A stretch of DNA of 64,000 nucleotides. Source: JAABSQ01 sp964573705. Its GTDB lineage: Bacteria > Desulfobacterota > Desulfobacteria > Desulfobacterales > Desulfococcaceae. The translations under genes were made by a program, and so were the position numbers. The notes under the pieces are model-generated. The model worked only from the letters and a program-made list of their open reading frames with translations. It did not search any database and was not told the DNA's origin. Location: assembly GCA_964573705.1 (NCBI GenBank), contig CAZNLT010000008.1, positions 1 through 64,000 on the forward strand. The letters are read 5' to 3'. Below are positions 51,571-60,418 of this stretch, piece by piece (within the stretch, counting starts at the first letter, position 1; each line of letters starts with the position of its first letter).

Positions 51571-54372
51571 CTACATGGCCTCGAGCTGGCGCATGCACCG
51601 TTTGCAGATGGTGGGATGATCCGGAATTTCCCCCACCGTGGTGTCATGGACCCAGCACCGTTCGCATTTTTCACCGGGGGCCCGGCCCACGGAGATGGAG
51701 AGCCCCTTGATCTCCTTGCTGGCAAAGGCGCCTTCCACCGGTTCCTGAGCTAGTGAGACTTCGGATACGATGAAGTAAGAGTGGAGGTCCTCGGCGTATT
51801 CGCTCAGAATTTCATAAACCCCCCGGGGCGCGCTGAGGGCCACCGAAGCGTCCAGCGGATGGCCGATCTCCTTGCAAGCCCGGGCCTCTTCCAAGGCCTT
51901 GGTGACCTCCCCCCGAACCGTCAGAAGCTGTTTCCATTTGTCCGCCAGTTCATTGTTTCGCCACCCTTCCAGCCCCTCGGGTAGAAGGCTGAGATGAATG
52001 CTGTCCGGGGTGTCCTGATCCTGGGGCATGTATTTTCGGATCTCTTCGGCGGTAAACGGCAAGATCGGGGCCATCAGCCGCACCATGGCGTCCAGAATCA
52101 GGTGCATGACCGTTTGGGCGCTGCGCCGCCCGGCCGCCTCCGGCGGAGAGGTATAGAGCCGGTCCTTTAAGATGTCCAGGTAGAACGCGGACAGGTCCAG
52201 GGTGCAGTAATTGAACAGGGCATGATAGATGACATGGAATTCATATTTTTCATAGCCTTTCCGGCACCGCTCGATCAGTCGCAGCAGAGAATGAAGGGCG
52301 TACCTGTCGATATCCGGCATTTCTCCGTAGGCCACTGCGTGTTTGGCCGGATCAAAGTCGGAGAGGTTTCCCAAGATGAACCGGCCGGTGTTTCGAATTC
52401 GGCGGTAGGCGTCGCTCAACTGTTTGAGGATCTTGTCGGAAATGCGGATATCATCCCGGTAGTCGGAGGCGGAGACCCAGAGGCGCAGGATTTCGGCCCC
52501 GAATTTGTCGATCACCTGTTTGGGGGCGATGACGTTGCCGATGGATTTGGACATCTTTCGGCCCTGCTCGTCCACCACGAATCCGTGGGTCAGAACGCCT
52601 TTGTAAGGGGCCCGGCCCCGGGTCCCCACCGCCGTCAGCAGAGAGCTGTGAAACCACCCCCGGTGCTGGTCGCTGCCTTCCAGGTAAAGATCGGCCGGCC
52701 AGTGAAGATAGGGGCGGGGTTCCAGAACCGCCGCATGGCTGACCCCGGAGTCGAACCAGACATCCAGAATATCGGTCTCTTTTTCGAAATGTCCGCTGCC
52801 GCATTTTTGGCATTGGACGCCTTCGGGCACCAGTTCATCGGCCGATTTTTGCACCCAGACGTCGGCGCCGTAGGCTTTGAAAAGCTCATAGGTATGGTCC
52901 ACGATGTCCTGATTCATCACCATCTCTCCGCAGTCGGCGCAATAGAATACGGTGATCGGCACGCCCCAGGCCCGCTGCCGGGACACACACCAGTCGGGGC
53001 GGTTTTCGATCATGCCGTAGATTCGCTCCCGCCCCCAGTGGGGAATCCACTGCACCCGGTCGATCTCCTCCAGAGAGCGCTTTCGCAGCCCGGTCTTGTC
53101 CATGGAGATGAACCACTGGGGGGTGGCCCGAAAGATCACCGGGTTTTTGCACCGCCAGCAGTGGGGATAGGAGTGGGTGATTTTCTCTTCGGCCAGAAGC
53201 GCGCCGGTCTCCCGAAGCTTCTGATTGATCTCGGGGTTGGCCTTGAACACGAATCGGCCCTCGAAAAAGCCGACCTCTTCGGTGAAGCAGCCCCGGTCAT
53301 CCACCGGCGAATAGACCTCCAGCCCGTATTGAAGCCCCACCTCGTAGTCTTCCCGGCCGTGGCCCGGTGCGGTGTGAACGCACCCGGAACCGGTTTCGAG
53401 GGTGACATGGTCCCCCAGAATGATCAGCGACTCCCGGTCGTAGAGGGGATGGGCGCACCGTTTTTTTTCCAGGTCCCGGGCCCGCAGGTCGGCGATGATC
53501 CGGTAGTCGGGAATCTCGAAGGTTTTCATGCATGGTTCCACCAGGTCCCGGGCCAGGATCAATACCCGGTCTTCGCCGATATCCACGGCGGCGTAGTCGA
53601 AATCGGGATGCAGGGCGATGCCCAGGTTGGCCGGAATGGTCCAGGGGGTCGTGGTCCAGATCACCACCGACGCCTGTTTGCCCGCCAAGGCCGGCAGCGA
53701 CGCCCCGAGATCATCCAGGAGCGGAAATTTGACGAAAATGGACGGAGAGGCTTCGTCGGCATATTCGATCTCCGCCTCGGCCAGGGCGGTGTGGCAGCTG
53801 CAGCACCAGTAGATCGGCTTCTTGCTTCGAAACAGGCTGCCGTCCAGGGCGAACCTGCCGCACTCCCGGGCGATCACCGCCTCGTATTCAAAGGCCATGG
53901 TCAGATACGGGTCTTCCCATTCGCCCATGACCCCCAGACGTTTGAACTCCTCCCGCTGAATATCGATGAATTTTTCGGCATAGGTCCGGCAGAGGCTTCG
54001 AACTTCGGACTGGGAGACCGTTTCCTTGGTGACCTTTTTTTTGGAAAGTTCCTTGTCCACATTGTGTTCGATGGGAAGCCCGTGACAATCCCATCCCGGT
54101 ACATAGGGGGCATCAAAGCCCATCATCTGTCGGGACCGGACGATGAAATCCTTCAGGATCTTGTTCAGGGCGGTGCCGATATGGATATGCCCGTTGGCAT
54201 AGGGCGGTCCGTCGTGAAGAATGAATTTCTCCCGCCCCGCCGATGCTTCTCGAATACGGTGATACAATCGGGTCTCTTCCCATGCCTTCAGCTGCTCCGG
54301 CTCGCGTTGGGCCAGGTTGGCCTTCATGGGAAAGGGGGTCGACGGAAGATTAAGCGTCTTTTTGTAGTCCAT
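51571..54372 (-). CDS. ileS: isoleucyl-tRNA synthetase
   Basis: The 933-residue class I synthetase charges tRNA-Ile. It has HIGH motif PPYANGHIHIG, KMSKS motif GRKMSKSIGNVIAP, the editing domain between them (WTTTPWTIPANLGIALHPDF), the tRNA-binding helical domain and a C-terminal zinc finger CERCWVHDTTVGEIPDHPTI with CKRC. Length and layout are those of the bacterial type. It is the first gene of the ileS-lspA-holA unit and lies directly downstream of the RAMP operon. Confidence 0.98.
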   Translation of the reverse strand: MDYKKTLNLPSTPFPMKANLAQREPEQLKAWEETRLYHRIREASAGREKFILHDGPPYANGHIHIGTALNKILKDFIVRSRQMMGFDAPYVPGWDCHGLPIEHNVDKELSKKKVTKETVSQSEVRSLCRTYAEKFIDIQREEFKRLGVMGEWEDPYLTMAFEYEAVIARECGRFALDGSLFRSKKPIYWCCSCHTALAEAEIEYADEASPSIFVKFPLLDDLGASLPALAGKQASVVIWTTTPWTIPANLGIALHPDFDYAAVDIGEDRVLILARDLVEPCMKTFEIPDYRIIADLRARDLEKKRCAHPLYDRESLIILGDHVTLETGSGCVHTAPGHGREDYEVGLQYGLEVYSPVDDRGCFTEEVGFFEGRFVFKANPEINQKLRETGALLAEEKITHSYPHCWRCKNPVIFRATPQWFISMDKTGLRKRSLEEIDRVQWIPHWGRERIYGMIENRPDWCVSRQRAWGVPITVFYCADCGEMVMNQDIVDHTYELFKAYGADVWVQKSADELVPEGVQCQKCGSGHFEKETDILDVWFDSGVSHAAVLEPRPYLHWPADLYLEGSDQHRGWFHSSLLTAVGTRGRAPYKGVLTHGFVVDEQGRKMSKSIGNVIAPKQVIDKFGAEILRLWVSASDYRDDIRISDKILKQLSDAYRRIRNTGRFILGNLSDFDPAKHAVAYGEMPDIDRYALHSLLRLIERCRKGYEKYEFHVIYHALFNYCTLDLSAFYLDILKDRLYTSPPEAAGRRSAQTVMHLILDAMVRLMAPILPFTAEEIRKYMPQDQDTPDSIHLSLLPEGLEGWRNNELADKWKQLLTVRGEVTKALEEARACKEIGHPLDASVALSAPRGVYEILSEYAEDLHSYFIVSEVSLAQEPVEGAFASKEIKGLSISVGRAPGEKCERCWVHDTTVGEIPDHPTICKRCMRQLEAM

Positions 54373-54519
54373 GGGGTCCTCGACTCTACACTGAAATCAA
54401 TAAATATGGCGCGTCAATATCCTTCGGATATTCCCTCGAAAAATAAAGTGAAGCCCAAAAACTTAATCTTTTAAATGGGGGGGTGTCAAGAGAATGTTTC
54501 CGGACGGAGAAAGGGCGGT

Positions 54520-55491
54520 TCAGTTGATCGCAAACGTCCCGCACCCGTAATGGGTATACCGCCCGATGTGGAAAATGGAAGCGATTCCCAGAAGGGGGCG
54601 GGTGGTTTCAGGGACAGCGGTGGAGAAGGTCTGACGGCCGATCCATCTGCCCGGGCCGATCTGGACCGGCTGATCCAGATTATGGCTGAGAACCGGAATG
54701 TGAGCGGCCAGTTCCAGGGCCTCTTTCAGGGCGGTCCGGTCCGGTTCGTCGAGAAAATCGTACAGGGCGTCTGAGCGTGGGTGCTTTCCCGAGAGGAGCC
54801 GGTTCATTCGATCCACCAGGGCCTCCAGAATGGATTTCAGGGAAGGAGGGGGCTTGGGCCGGGTGTTTTGCTCCGGCTGATACGGGGTGACCCAGGTCAG
54901 ATAATCGCAGGGCTGTTTCAGATCGGCTTCAAAGACCAGGCCCTCGGCCCACTGCCGGGGTCCGGCCGGGTAATCGAGGTGAAGGCGGCCCGCTTCCACC
55001 AGAGGTTCCCAGCGGCGCCCCCGGGCCATATGGACGGCGTGAATGTCGAAATTGCCCCAGAAGCAGTTGGGATACCGCCAGCGGGGATCGGCCGCATACC
55101 CGAGGTGCTCGAAAGCGGGAAGAATGGTTTCCAGGAAAAGGCCGTGTTCGGCGCTGGCGCCGATCAGTTTCAGCTCCCAGAAGACATACTCGCCCTCGCT
55201 CAGGTTTCGCTTCGTCGGGTAACTCAGAAGCGCGGCCTCGAGGGGCCAGGGATTTTCGGGCTGCTGTCGGGATTTCTTTTTCCGGTCCGCCAGCGTATTC
55301 CCCCCGTTGGTTTCCCACTCCGCCAGGGTTTTGCGCCACGGCCGGGCCTGGGCCGTGGGCAGGCGCTCGGCAATCAGCTGCCCCAGGGCCAGGGAAAGCT
55401 CCACGGAAGGGTGGTGCTGAAAAAAGACAAAGGGGCTGTTGATCCGGCAAATGAACAGGTATCGAAGCAGATTAAGCCGTGAATGCCACAT
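54520..55491 (-). CDS. Cas6-like RAMP protein (putative crRNA-processing type)
   Basis: The 323-residue protein matches the Cas6 (PF10040) pattern at two places. Residues ~100-155, EYVFWELKLIGASAEHGLFL then ETILPAFEHLGY, resemble the N-terminal ferredoxin-fold (F.L.LxG.A....L..xxxAL..LG). The C-terminus LGIASIFHIGRYTHYGCGTF matches the glycine-rich ending LxxLGExxHxGKxTxFGxGxY. Histidines in SIFHIGRYTHYG and HAVHM could be catalytic, which would need testing. It is the last gene of a three-gene operon and overlaps the zinc-ribbon gene by 20 nt. Confidence 0.7.
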   Translation of the reverse strand: MWHSRLNLLRYLFICRINSPFVFFQHHPSVELSLALGQLIAERLPTAQARPWRKTLAEWETNGGNTLADRKKKSRQQPENPWPLEAALLSYPTKRNLSEGEYVFWELKLIGASAEHGLFLETILPAFEHLGYAADPRWRYPNCFWGNFDIHAVHMARGRRWEPLVEAGRLHLDYPAGPRQWAEGLVFEADLKQPCDYLTWVTPYQPEQNTRPKPPPSLKSILEALVDRMNRLLSGKHPRSDALYDFLDEPDRTALKEALELAAHIPVLSHNLDQPVQIGPGRWIGRQTFSTAVPETTRPLLGIASIFHIGRYTHYGCGTFAIN

Positions 55492-56353
55492 GGTCGAGGA
55501 GCTCGTACATCAATTGAATCCGGGTTTTGGGCCATTGTCTGATCCGCCAGGAGGTCAGCATGTCTTTGGCTTCGGCGGAGAGAAACCCCATGAACCGGCC
55601 CCAATAGAACTGCTCCTCCCGCGGATTGTCGATATCCAGGAGTTCAAATAAGGCTTTCTGAGCCTCGGGCTTTAACAGAGAACGAAATACCGTGGCCATC
55701 TCCAGCCACCGAAGAAATTCGGTGACCTCGAACGTGAGGATTCCCTGTCTTTCCAGACGGTGGGGAACAAAGAGCTGATACGGATTTGGAAAGAACCGGA
55801 CACGAAGCCGATCCATGGGGAACCGGCCCTCCTGATAGGCCGCGCGGGAGAGCAGACCCCCCATGGCCTCGTTCTTGATTCCGCCGCAGGTGGGAAATAC
55901 CTGGATCAACCCCTTCAGGTCCGGGCCGTGGTAGAGCAGGAGTTCTTGCAGCCAGGTTTTCAGCTCCCGGCGTTCCAGCGTGAGCAGAAAATGGGTGTCG
56001 TCCGGGATGTATCGCCGGTATTCTCCGCCGGCATAAATCCCCTCCATCTTCAACAGATGTTTGGGGACCTGGTTGACGTACCCCCAGGCCACGGTGGTGA
56101 TTCGAGCCAGCCGGTTCAGGTGCTTGGCCTTGGCGAGGATCGCCAGACAGGTCTTGCAATAGGCCAGACCGGCTTCTTTCAGGGGGGCGTAGATCCAACA
56201 CCGTTGGCAGGGTTTGGTGAAACCGGAGACCGGGGGCCCGAGATTTTCCCCCGGCTCCGGAAACAGATCGGGCTCCTTTTCCGCCAGGTCCAGGACCGCC
56301 ATCAATTCGGCCCCATCTCGGCACCGGCGCAGCCAATCAAAGGTGTTGAGCAT
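55472..56353 (-). CDS. zinc-ribbon protein of unknown family in the RAMP operon
   Basis: This 293-residue soluble protein has a treble-clef-like zinc ribbon at residues 49-69 (CQRCWIYAPLKEAGLAYCKTC), followed by a long region of alternating helices and strands (THFLLTLERRELKTWLQELL, PNPYQLFVPHRLERQGILTF, PREEQFYWGRFMGFLSAEAK). I do not know its family. It overlaps the multi-RAMP gene by 17 nt and the Cas6-like gene by 20 nt, so the three are surely translated together. By position it could be an effector-complex subunit or an accessory nucleic-acid-binding factor. Confidence 0.65.
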   Translation of the reverse strand: MLNTFDWLRRCRDGAELMAVLDLAEKEPDLFPEPGENLGPPVSGFTKPCQRCWIYAPLKEAGLAYCKTCLAILAKAKHLNRLARITTVAWGYVNQVPKHLLKMEGIYAGGEYRRYIPDDTHFLLTLERRELKTWLQELLLYHGPDLKGLIQVFPTCGGIKNEAMGGLLSRAAYQEGRFPMDRLRVRFFPNPYQLFVPHRLERQGILTFEVTEFLRWLEMATVFRSLLKPEAQKALFELLDIDNPREEQFYWGRFMGFLSAEAKDMLTSWRIRQWPKTRIQLMYELLDHVAFTA

Positions 56354-59300
56354 CCAACCCCTTCTTCAGCGCATTGTAGTTCCGGATCACCTTGCTGTCG
56401 ATGCGGATCTGAATGGGCTTGCGCCATTTTGGGGCATCCCCGCCGGCGTAGCGCTCCTCCCAGTCGATGAAGTGGCTCTCTTTATGAAGGGAGAGTCGCA
56501 TGCTGCCGAATCCGAGGTATCGGTGGTTGCCGAGCTTATGGGCCATTCCCGGTTCCAGCGAAACGCACCACAGGAGTCGCTGCATCTCTTCTTCCAGCAG
56601 GTTCCAGAACCGGACGTTGAACCGAGCCCGGGCCCCGGGCAAAACAGCCCGAAAATAGCTGGCCTGAACGGCGTCCGGCGTGAACTCGTCGATTCGGACC
56701 GCCACGGGGGGCAGCGGTGCATGGGGAAACAGCCGCCAATTTTTTTTAACCTGATACACGGCCGCCGATTGTCCCGGCGTCTGCTGCCATTCAGTGCCGG
56801 TATACCGCCAGTTTCCGTAAGGGTAGGGAACCTTGAACCACCCGAGGTCCGGCGTTTCGAAGGCCCCGAAATCGAATGAGAGCCGTCCCATCAGAGCCTG
56901 GTTGGGGCCGTCTCCCACCCAGCCGAAAAGGCTGTCGGCGGGATTGAGGCTGCCGAGGTCTTTGCTCTCCTGGTCCGCATCGGCGGCGATGGCGTAGATG
57001 TGCCGCAACATGCCCTTGAGGCTTCGACTGGGAAGGGCATACATTCGCTCATCGGGGCGCCGGTCGGCTTCGGGGGGCGCCATGGAGAAAAAATCCCAGC
57101 CGTTCACCGGCCCTTCCGGCAGGGTGGCGGTAAAGGAGGGCTCTCCGCTTTCCTTGATATGGACCGGAGTGAGGGCTTCGGCCTCCACGGCCAGCATTCC
57201 GCAGTAGCCGCCGAAGGAACGGTGCGAAATAAATCCGGCCCGGGCGGTGGGCGGCGCAACGGCGGCGACTTTCTGTTCCGAGCGGATTTCCCGGGACGGG
57301 GCAAGCGCGTTGGCCGCTTCATCCCCCGACAGATTCAAGGCTTGCCATACGCCCTTCGGTTCCGGTTTCTTTTCCCCGAAGAGGGTTCGAGTGACGCCTT
57401 TTTCGTCGCCGGTCAGCCACTCCAGCCCCTTCATTCGGGCCTGAACCCAGCCGAAACCCGAGGTCTTCTCCCCCCCTAAAGGGATATCCCCGGCCTGGAA
57501 ATCCTGAAGAAGATGGAAAAACACCGACACCGCCTCCAGGTCCGAGGGACGAATATCCTGAAGGTCCATCCGAAGGTGGAAGGCCAGTTGGGCGCCGTAG
57601 GCGTACAGGTAATCATGCTTGGCGGTCTCCAGGGGCTGACCGGTTTTGGGGTCCATACGGATTCCGTCCATGGAACACCAGGCCCGGTCGGCCTGTTCAG
57701 GATCGGTGAGGTAGGCGTCGGAAAAGAAAACCATCCCCCGCTGCCCCTGACGCCCGAAGAGAAGATCCAGTATCTCTCCGGTTTGGCGGGTCTCCCCCTG
57801 CAGGGTGGCCAACAGCTGGGCGGCCCGTTTTCGAAACGCCCCTTTTACGGTGCTGCCGGGGATGTAGGCCTCCCATTGCCCCTGTTCCCGGTCGGAGGGG
57901 GTCCAGGTCAGCATCCGCATGAAAAGGGTGTCATAGGGTTTTCCGTATTTTTGGGAAATTTCCCTGTTGTTGAGGCCCCCGGCCCGATAATCGATGTGTT
58001 TGGGCTGGGCGAGTTCCTGACGGGTCTGCTCCCGGTAAAACTGAAGCAGCTCGATCTGGTTTCGGTCGTTGGCAATGCTCTTGTCCAGGTTCCGCGGATT
58101 GAGCATATGCCGAAACTGCACCCGGTCATGGGCCTGGAGGAACTCGGCCCATGCGGCCCCCCGAACCCCCTCGGGGGCGGCTCCCGGATCATTCCAGTGG
58201 GATTCGGTGATACCGCCGTTCTTGAGCAGGGTTTTGATGAGGAGATGCTCCTCCCGGTTTTGAATCTCGGCATCCACCCAGGCGTCGCTCTGAAGCATGC
58301 GGATGTGCTGGTCCACCTGTTCAAACAGACCCGGCAGAACCGATTGGAAAGCCGGGCTCAGAACATTGATCAGGGCCATTTCGTCCCCGATATATTCCGA
58401 AAGCCGATCCGCCAGGTCCCGATTCAGCCCCAGACGGTCCGCCGCTGAATTCCAGGCATCCCGGTCCAGTTCCTGCCGCTCCTGTTTTTGGTGCTCCATC
58501 TGGTCGACCACGCGGCCGGCCATATTGGCCTTTTTGCCCAGGGCCTCCTTAAAGACCTCCTCGGCCGCCTCTTTGGTCGGAAAGGGCTTTTCCACAAACG
58601 GTTTAATGGTTTTGAGGAGCTTTTTGGCCATGGCATGCTTTCCCTTGCCCAGCTTATTGAAGCCGGCACTGGGAAGGGTCCAGAATTCAGCTTCGCCGGA
58701 GGATTGCTCCCGCAGCCAGATGGCGGTGACCCGGGGAAGGAATTCGGTGAATTTTTCCTTCCAGTCTTCGGTGTTGACGATGGCGCCGCCCAGGGCCATT
58801 TCCAAACGGCTGCGGATGTCATCGGGCAGGTTGCGCATGGCCCCGATCAGCATTCGTCCTTCCACGGACGGAAAGGCGGCGGTCTGGGGATCGACCTTGC
58901 CCCAGTTCCAGCCCACCAGCACCGGATTGCTTGCATCGAAGGTCATGTCGATGCGCAGATGGTTGGCCTGGCGATCGAGGGCCGGGGGCGTTTTCGGAGC
59001 GGAGACCGGAAGCTCCATATCGAGGCGGAGGCGCCCCAATCCTTTGCTTTTCCCGGCGCCGAACCAGAAACGCTCGGCCTTGAGTTCTTCCATCAGATAG
59101 TAAAACTTGCCGCTGTTTCCGTTCTTTTTGAGAAGCGATTCATTGACCGACAGGGTCAGGTCGAAGACCGAATTGCGCAACACCGTTTCCATCTTGTAGT
59201 TGGCGTTGGTCTCGGCGGCCCATCGGTCTTCATCCAGTTTGATTCCCATGCGAAGATCGAAGAAATTTTTTCGCGGATAGCTCGATTGGGCCAGCTTGCA

Positions 59301-59555
59301 GACCACCCGTTGGATCAGGTTTTCCGGCAGGGGGGCCCCGTAAAGCCGCTGCCACAATTGATTCAGAAGACCGATGTTCTTGCCGTTACGGGACTGTCCG
59401 ATAAAGGCGTCCATCAAGGCCTGGGCCGTGCCCTGAATCTCTCCGGCCAGGGAGACCAGACGATGGCTGCCGTCGCCGTCGCGGGTAAAAAGGGTTTTGC
59501 GGGCATTGCCTCGGTATACGGGGGTTGCCACATGGATTTTTCCTGTCAGGATCAC
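56337..59555 (-). CDS. multi-RAMP (Cas7-like) fusion protein
   Basis: The 1072-residue protein contains several RAMP/Cas7 modules in one chain. Module A (1-182) starts TGKIHVATPVYRG and ends with a glycine-rich loop GAGKSKGLGRLRLDM. A second beta-rich part follows (200-300), then a mostly helical stretch (about 320-480). Module C (about 520-712) has the full Cas7 order YIPGSTVKGAFRKR, ILDLLFGRQGQRGMVFFSDA, and PLGGEKTSGFGWV. Module D (780-1023) repeats it with ALPSRSLKGMLRHIY, DSLFGWVGDG, and AHKLGNHRYLGFGSMRLSL. From memory, the C-terminus resembles the last Cas7 module of Cas7-11 (gRAMP) and TIGR03986 RAMPs. It lacks a Cas10 partner. Many aspartates lie in module C; catalytic ones cannot be assigned. 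Confidence 0.8.
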   Translation of the reverse strand: MILTGKIHVATPVYRGNARKTLFTRDGDGSHRLVSLAGEIQGTAQALMDAFIGQSRNGKNIGLLNQLWQRLYGAPLPENLIQRVVCKLAQSSYPRKNFFDLRMGIKLDEDRWAAETNANYKMETVLRNSVFDLTLSVNESLLKKNGNSGKFYYLMEELKAERFWFGAGKSKGLGRLRLDMELPVSAPKTPPALDRQANHLRIDMTFDASNPVLVGWNWGKVDPQTAAFPSVEGRMLIGAMRNLPDDIRSRLEMALGGAIVNTEDWKEKFTEFLPRVTAIWLREQSSGEAEFWTLPSAGFNKLGKGKHAMAKKLLKTIKPFVEKPFPTKEAAEEVFKEALGKKANMAGRVVDQMEHQKQERQELDRDAWNSAADRLGLNRDLADRLSEYIGDEMALINVLSPAFQSVLPGLFEQVDQHIRMLQSDAWVDAEIQNREEHLLIKTLLKNGGITESHWNDPGAAPEGVRGAAWAEFLQAHDRVQFRHMLNPRNLDKSIANDRNQIELLQFYREQTRQELAQPKHIDYRAGGLNNREISQKYGKPYDTLFMRMLTWTPSDREQGQWEAYIPGSTVKGAFRKRAAQLLATLQGETRQTGEILDLLFGRQGQRGMVFFSDAYLTDPEQADRAWCSMDGIRMDPKTGQPLETAKHDYLYAYGAQLAFHLRMDLQDIRPSDLEAVSVFFHLLQDFQAGDIPLGGEKTSGFGWVQARMKGLEWLTGDEKGVTRTLFGEKKPEPKGVWQALNLSGDEAANALAPSREIRSEQKVAAVAPPTARAGFISHRSFGGYCGMLAVEAEALTPVHIKESGEPSFTATLPEGPVNGWDFFSMAPPEADRRPDERMYALPSRSLKGMLRHIYAIAADADQESKDLGSLNPADSLFGWVGDGPNQALMGRLSFDFGAFETPDLGWFKVPYPYGNWRYTGTEWQQTPGQSAAVYQVKKNWRLFPHAPLPPVAVRIDEFTPDAVQASYFRAVLPGARARFNVRFWNLLEEEMQRLLWCVSLEPGMAHKLGNHRYLGFGSMRLSLHKESHFIDWEERYAGGDAPKWRKPIQIRIDSKVIRNYNALKKGLDAQHL

Positions 59556-59874
59556 GACGCTTTCCTTTCTTTGACCGGGTCTCGTTTTTGGGATGGGATC
59601 ACTCTCTGGTTACGCTCGGATTTCACCGAGTGACTGAAAAAGAATAGGTGAAGAGGTGACCCGTTACTGCCAGCATATACACGAAGGATTGATCCGACGA
59701 CAGGAAGAGATGTAATGAAATTGACGAGTGAAGTCAAGCCGCTTCTCGAACAGGAATCATTTCGAATGGCATAAGGCAATAATATTATGAGCTTTACATT
59801 CCCGGGCGACGACTTATATTGTTCCAATAAGAATCAAGCAGCAGGATGTCTAACTTCAATCATGGAGGTGCCCG
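59556..59874. other. divergent intergenic region upstream of the RAMP operon
   Basis: About 320 bp between the RAMP operon and the UspA gene. I looked for CRISPR repeats, a leader and hairpins and found none. It must contain the operon promoter on the minus strand and the usp promoter on the plus strand, but no clear hexamer pair was found. Confidence 0.55.
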
Positions 59875-60339
59875 ATGGAAATGAAGAAGATTCTATGGCC
59901 GACCGATTTCTCGAATGCCGCCGAAAAAGCCCTGCCCCAGGTGACATCTCTTACGGAAAAATATGATGCTGAAATTCATGTGCTGTATGTCATGGAGGAT
60001 ATCCCCCACCATGAACCCTGGTATGGGGTGCTGAATCAGGAGCATGTGGAGGAATTTTCACAGAAGACGCATCGGGCCGCCAACAAACACCTGGAACAGA
60101 TCTGCAACAAATATCTGGATGGATGCCCGCTCTACATCAAGCATGTGGCGACCGGAGATCCGGCCAAGGAGATCCTGAAGCTGATCGAAACGGAAGGGAT
60201 CGATATGGTGGTGATGGCGACGCGGGGCAAGAAAGCCCACTTTCCGTTCGGAAGCGTCGCCGAAAAGGTGGTCAAGAACTCCCCGGCGCCGGTGATCACG
60301 GTCCCGGTCAAGCCGGAGGAGGAAGAGACGAAGGCTTAG
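59875..60339 (+). CDS. universal stress protein UspA
   Basis: The 154-residue UspA-fold protein starts MEMKKILWPTDFSNAAEKAL. The C-terminal ATP-loop is MVVMATRGKKAHFPFGSVAE, where the first Gly is followed by KKA instead of HTG, so nucleotide binding may be weaker than in its paralogue at 45.4 kb. ATGGAGGTGCCCG is a good ribosome site. Monocistronic and divergent from the RAMP operon. Confidence 0.92.
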   Translation: MEMKKILWPTDFSNAAEKALPQVTSLTEKYDAEIHVLYVMEDIPHHEPWYGVLNQEHVEEFSQKTHRAANKHLEQICNKYLDGCPLYIKHVATGDPAKEILKLIETEGIDMVVMATRGKKAHFPFGSVAEKVVKNSPAPVITVPVKPEEEETKA

Positions 60340-60418
60340 GGCAGAAATGCCTCTGAAACCGGACGTACCGCATGCTTTTTGCACTCAACGGGGCGCGTCC
60401 GGTTGAAGCTGAAATGGA

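Noticed and set aside
52222..54474. 750-codon antisense frame opposite ileS
   Set aside because: Same reason: shadow of ileS codon bias, no ribosome site and no motifs.
54373..54519. possible CRISPR array near the RAMP operon
   Set aside because: The 147-bp gap, and the 319-bp gap at 59556-59874, hold no repeated unit of any length.
56337..59555. calling the multi-RAMP protein Cas7-11 (type III-E)
   Set aside because: It is several hundred residues shorter, no TPR-CHAT, adaptation genes or array are present, and module A does not obviously match the first Cas7 of that family. The resemblance in module D is not enough.
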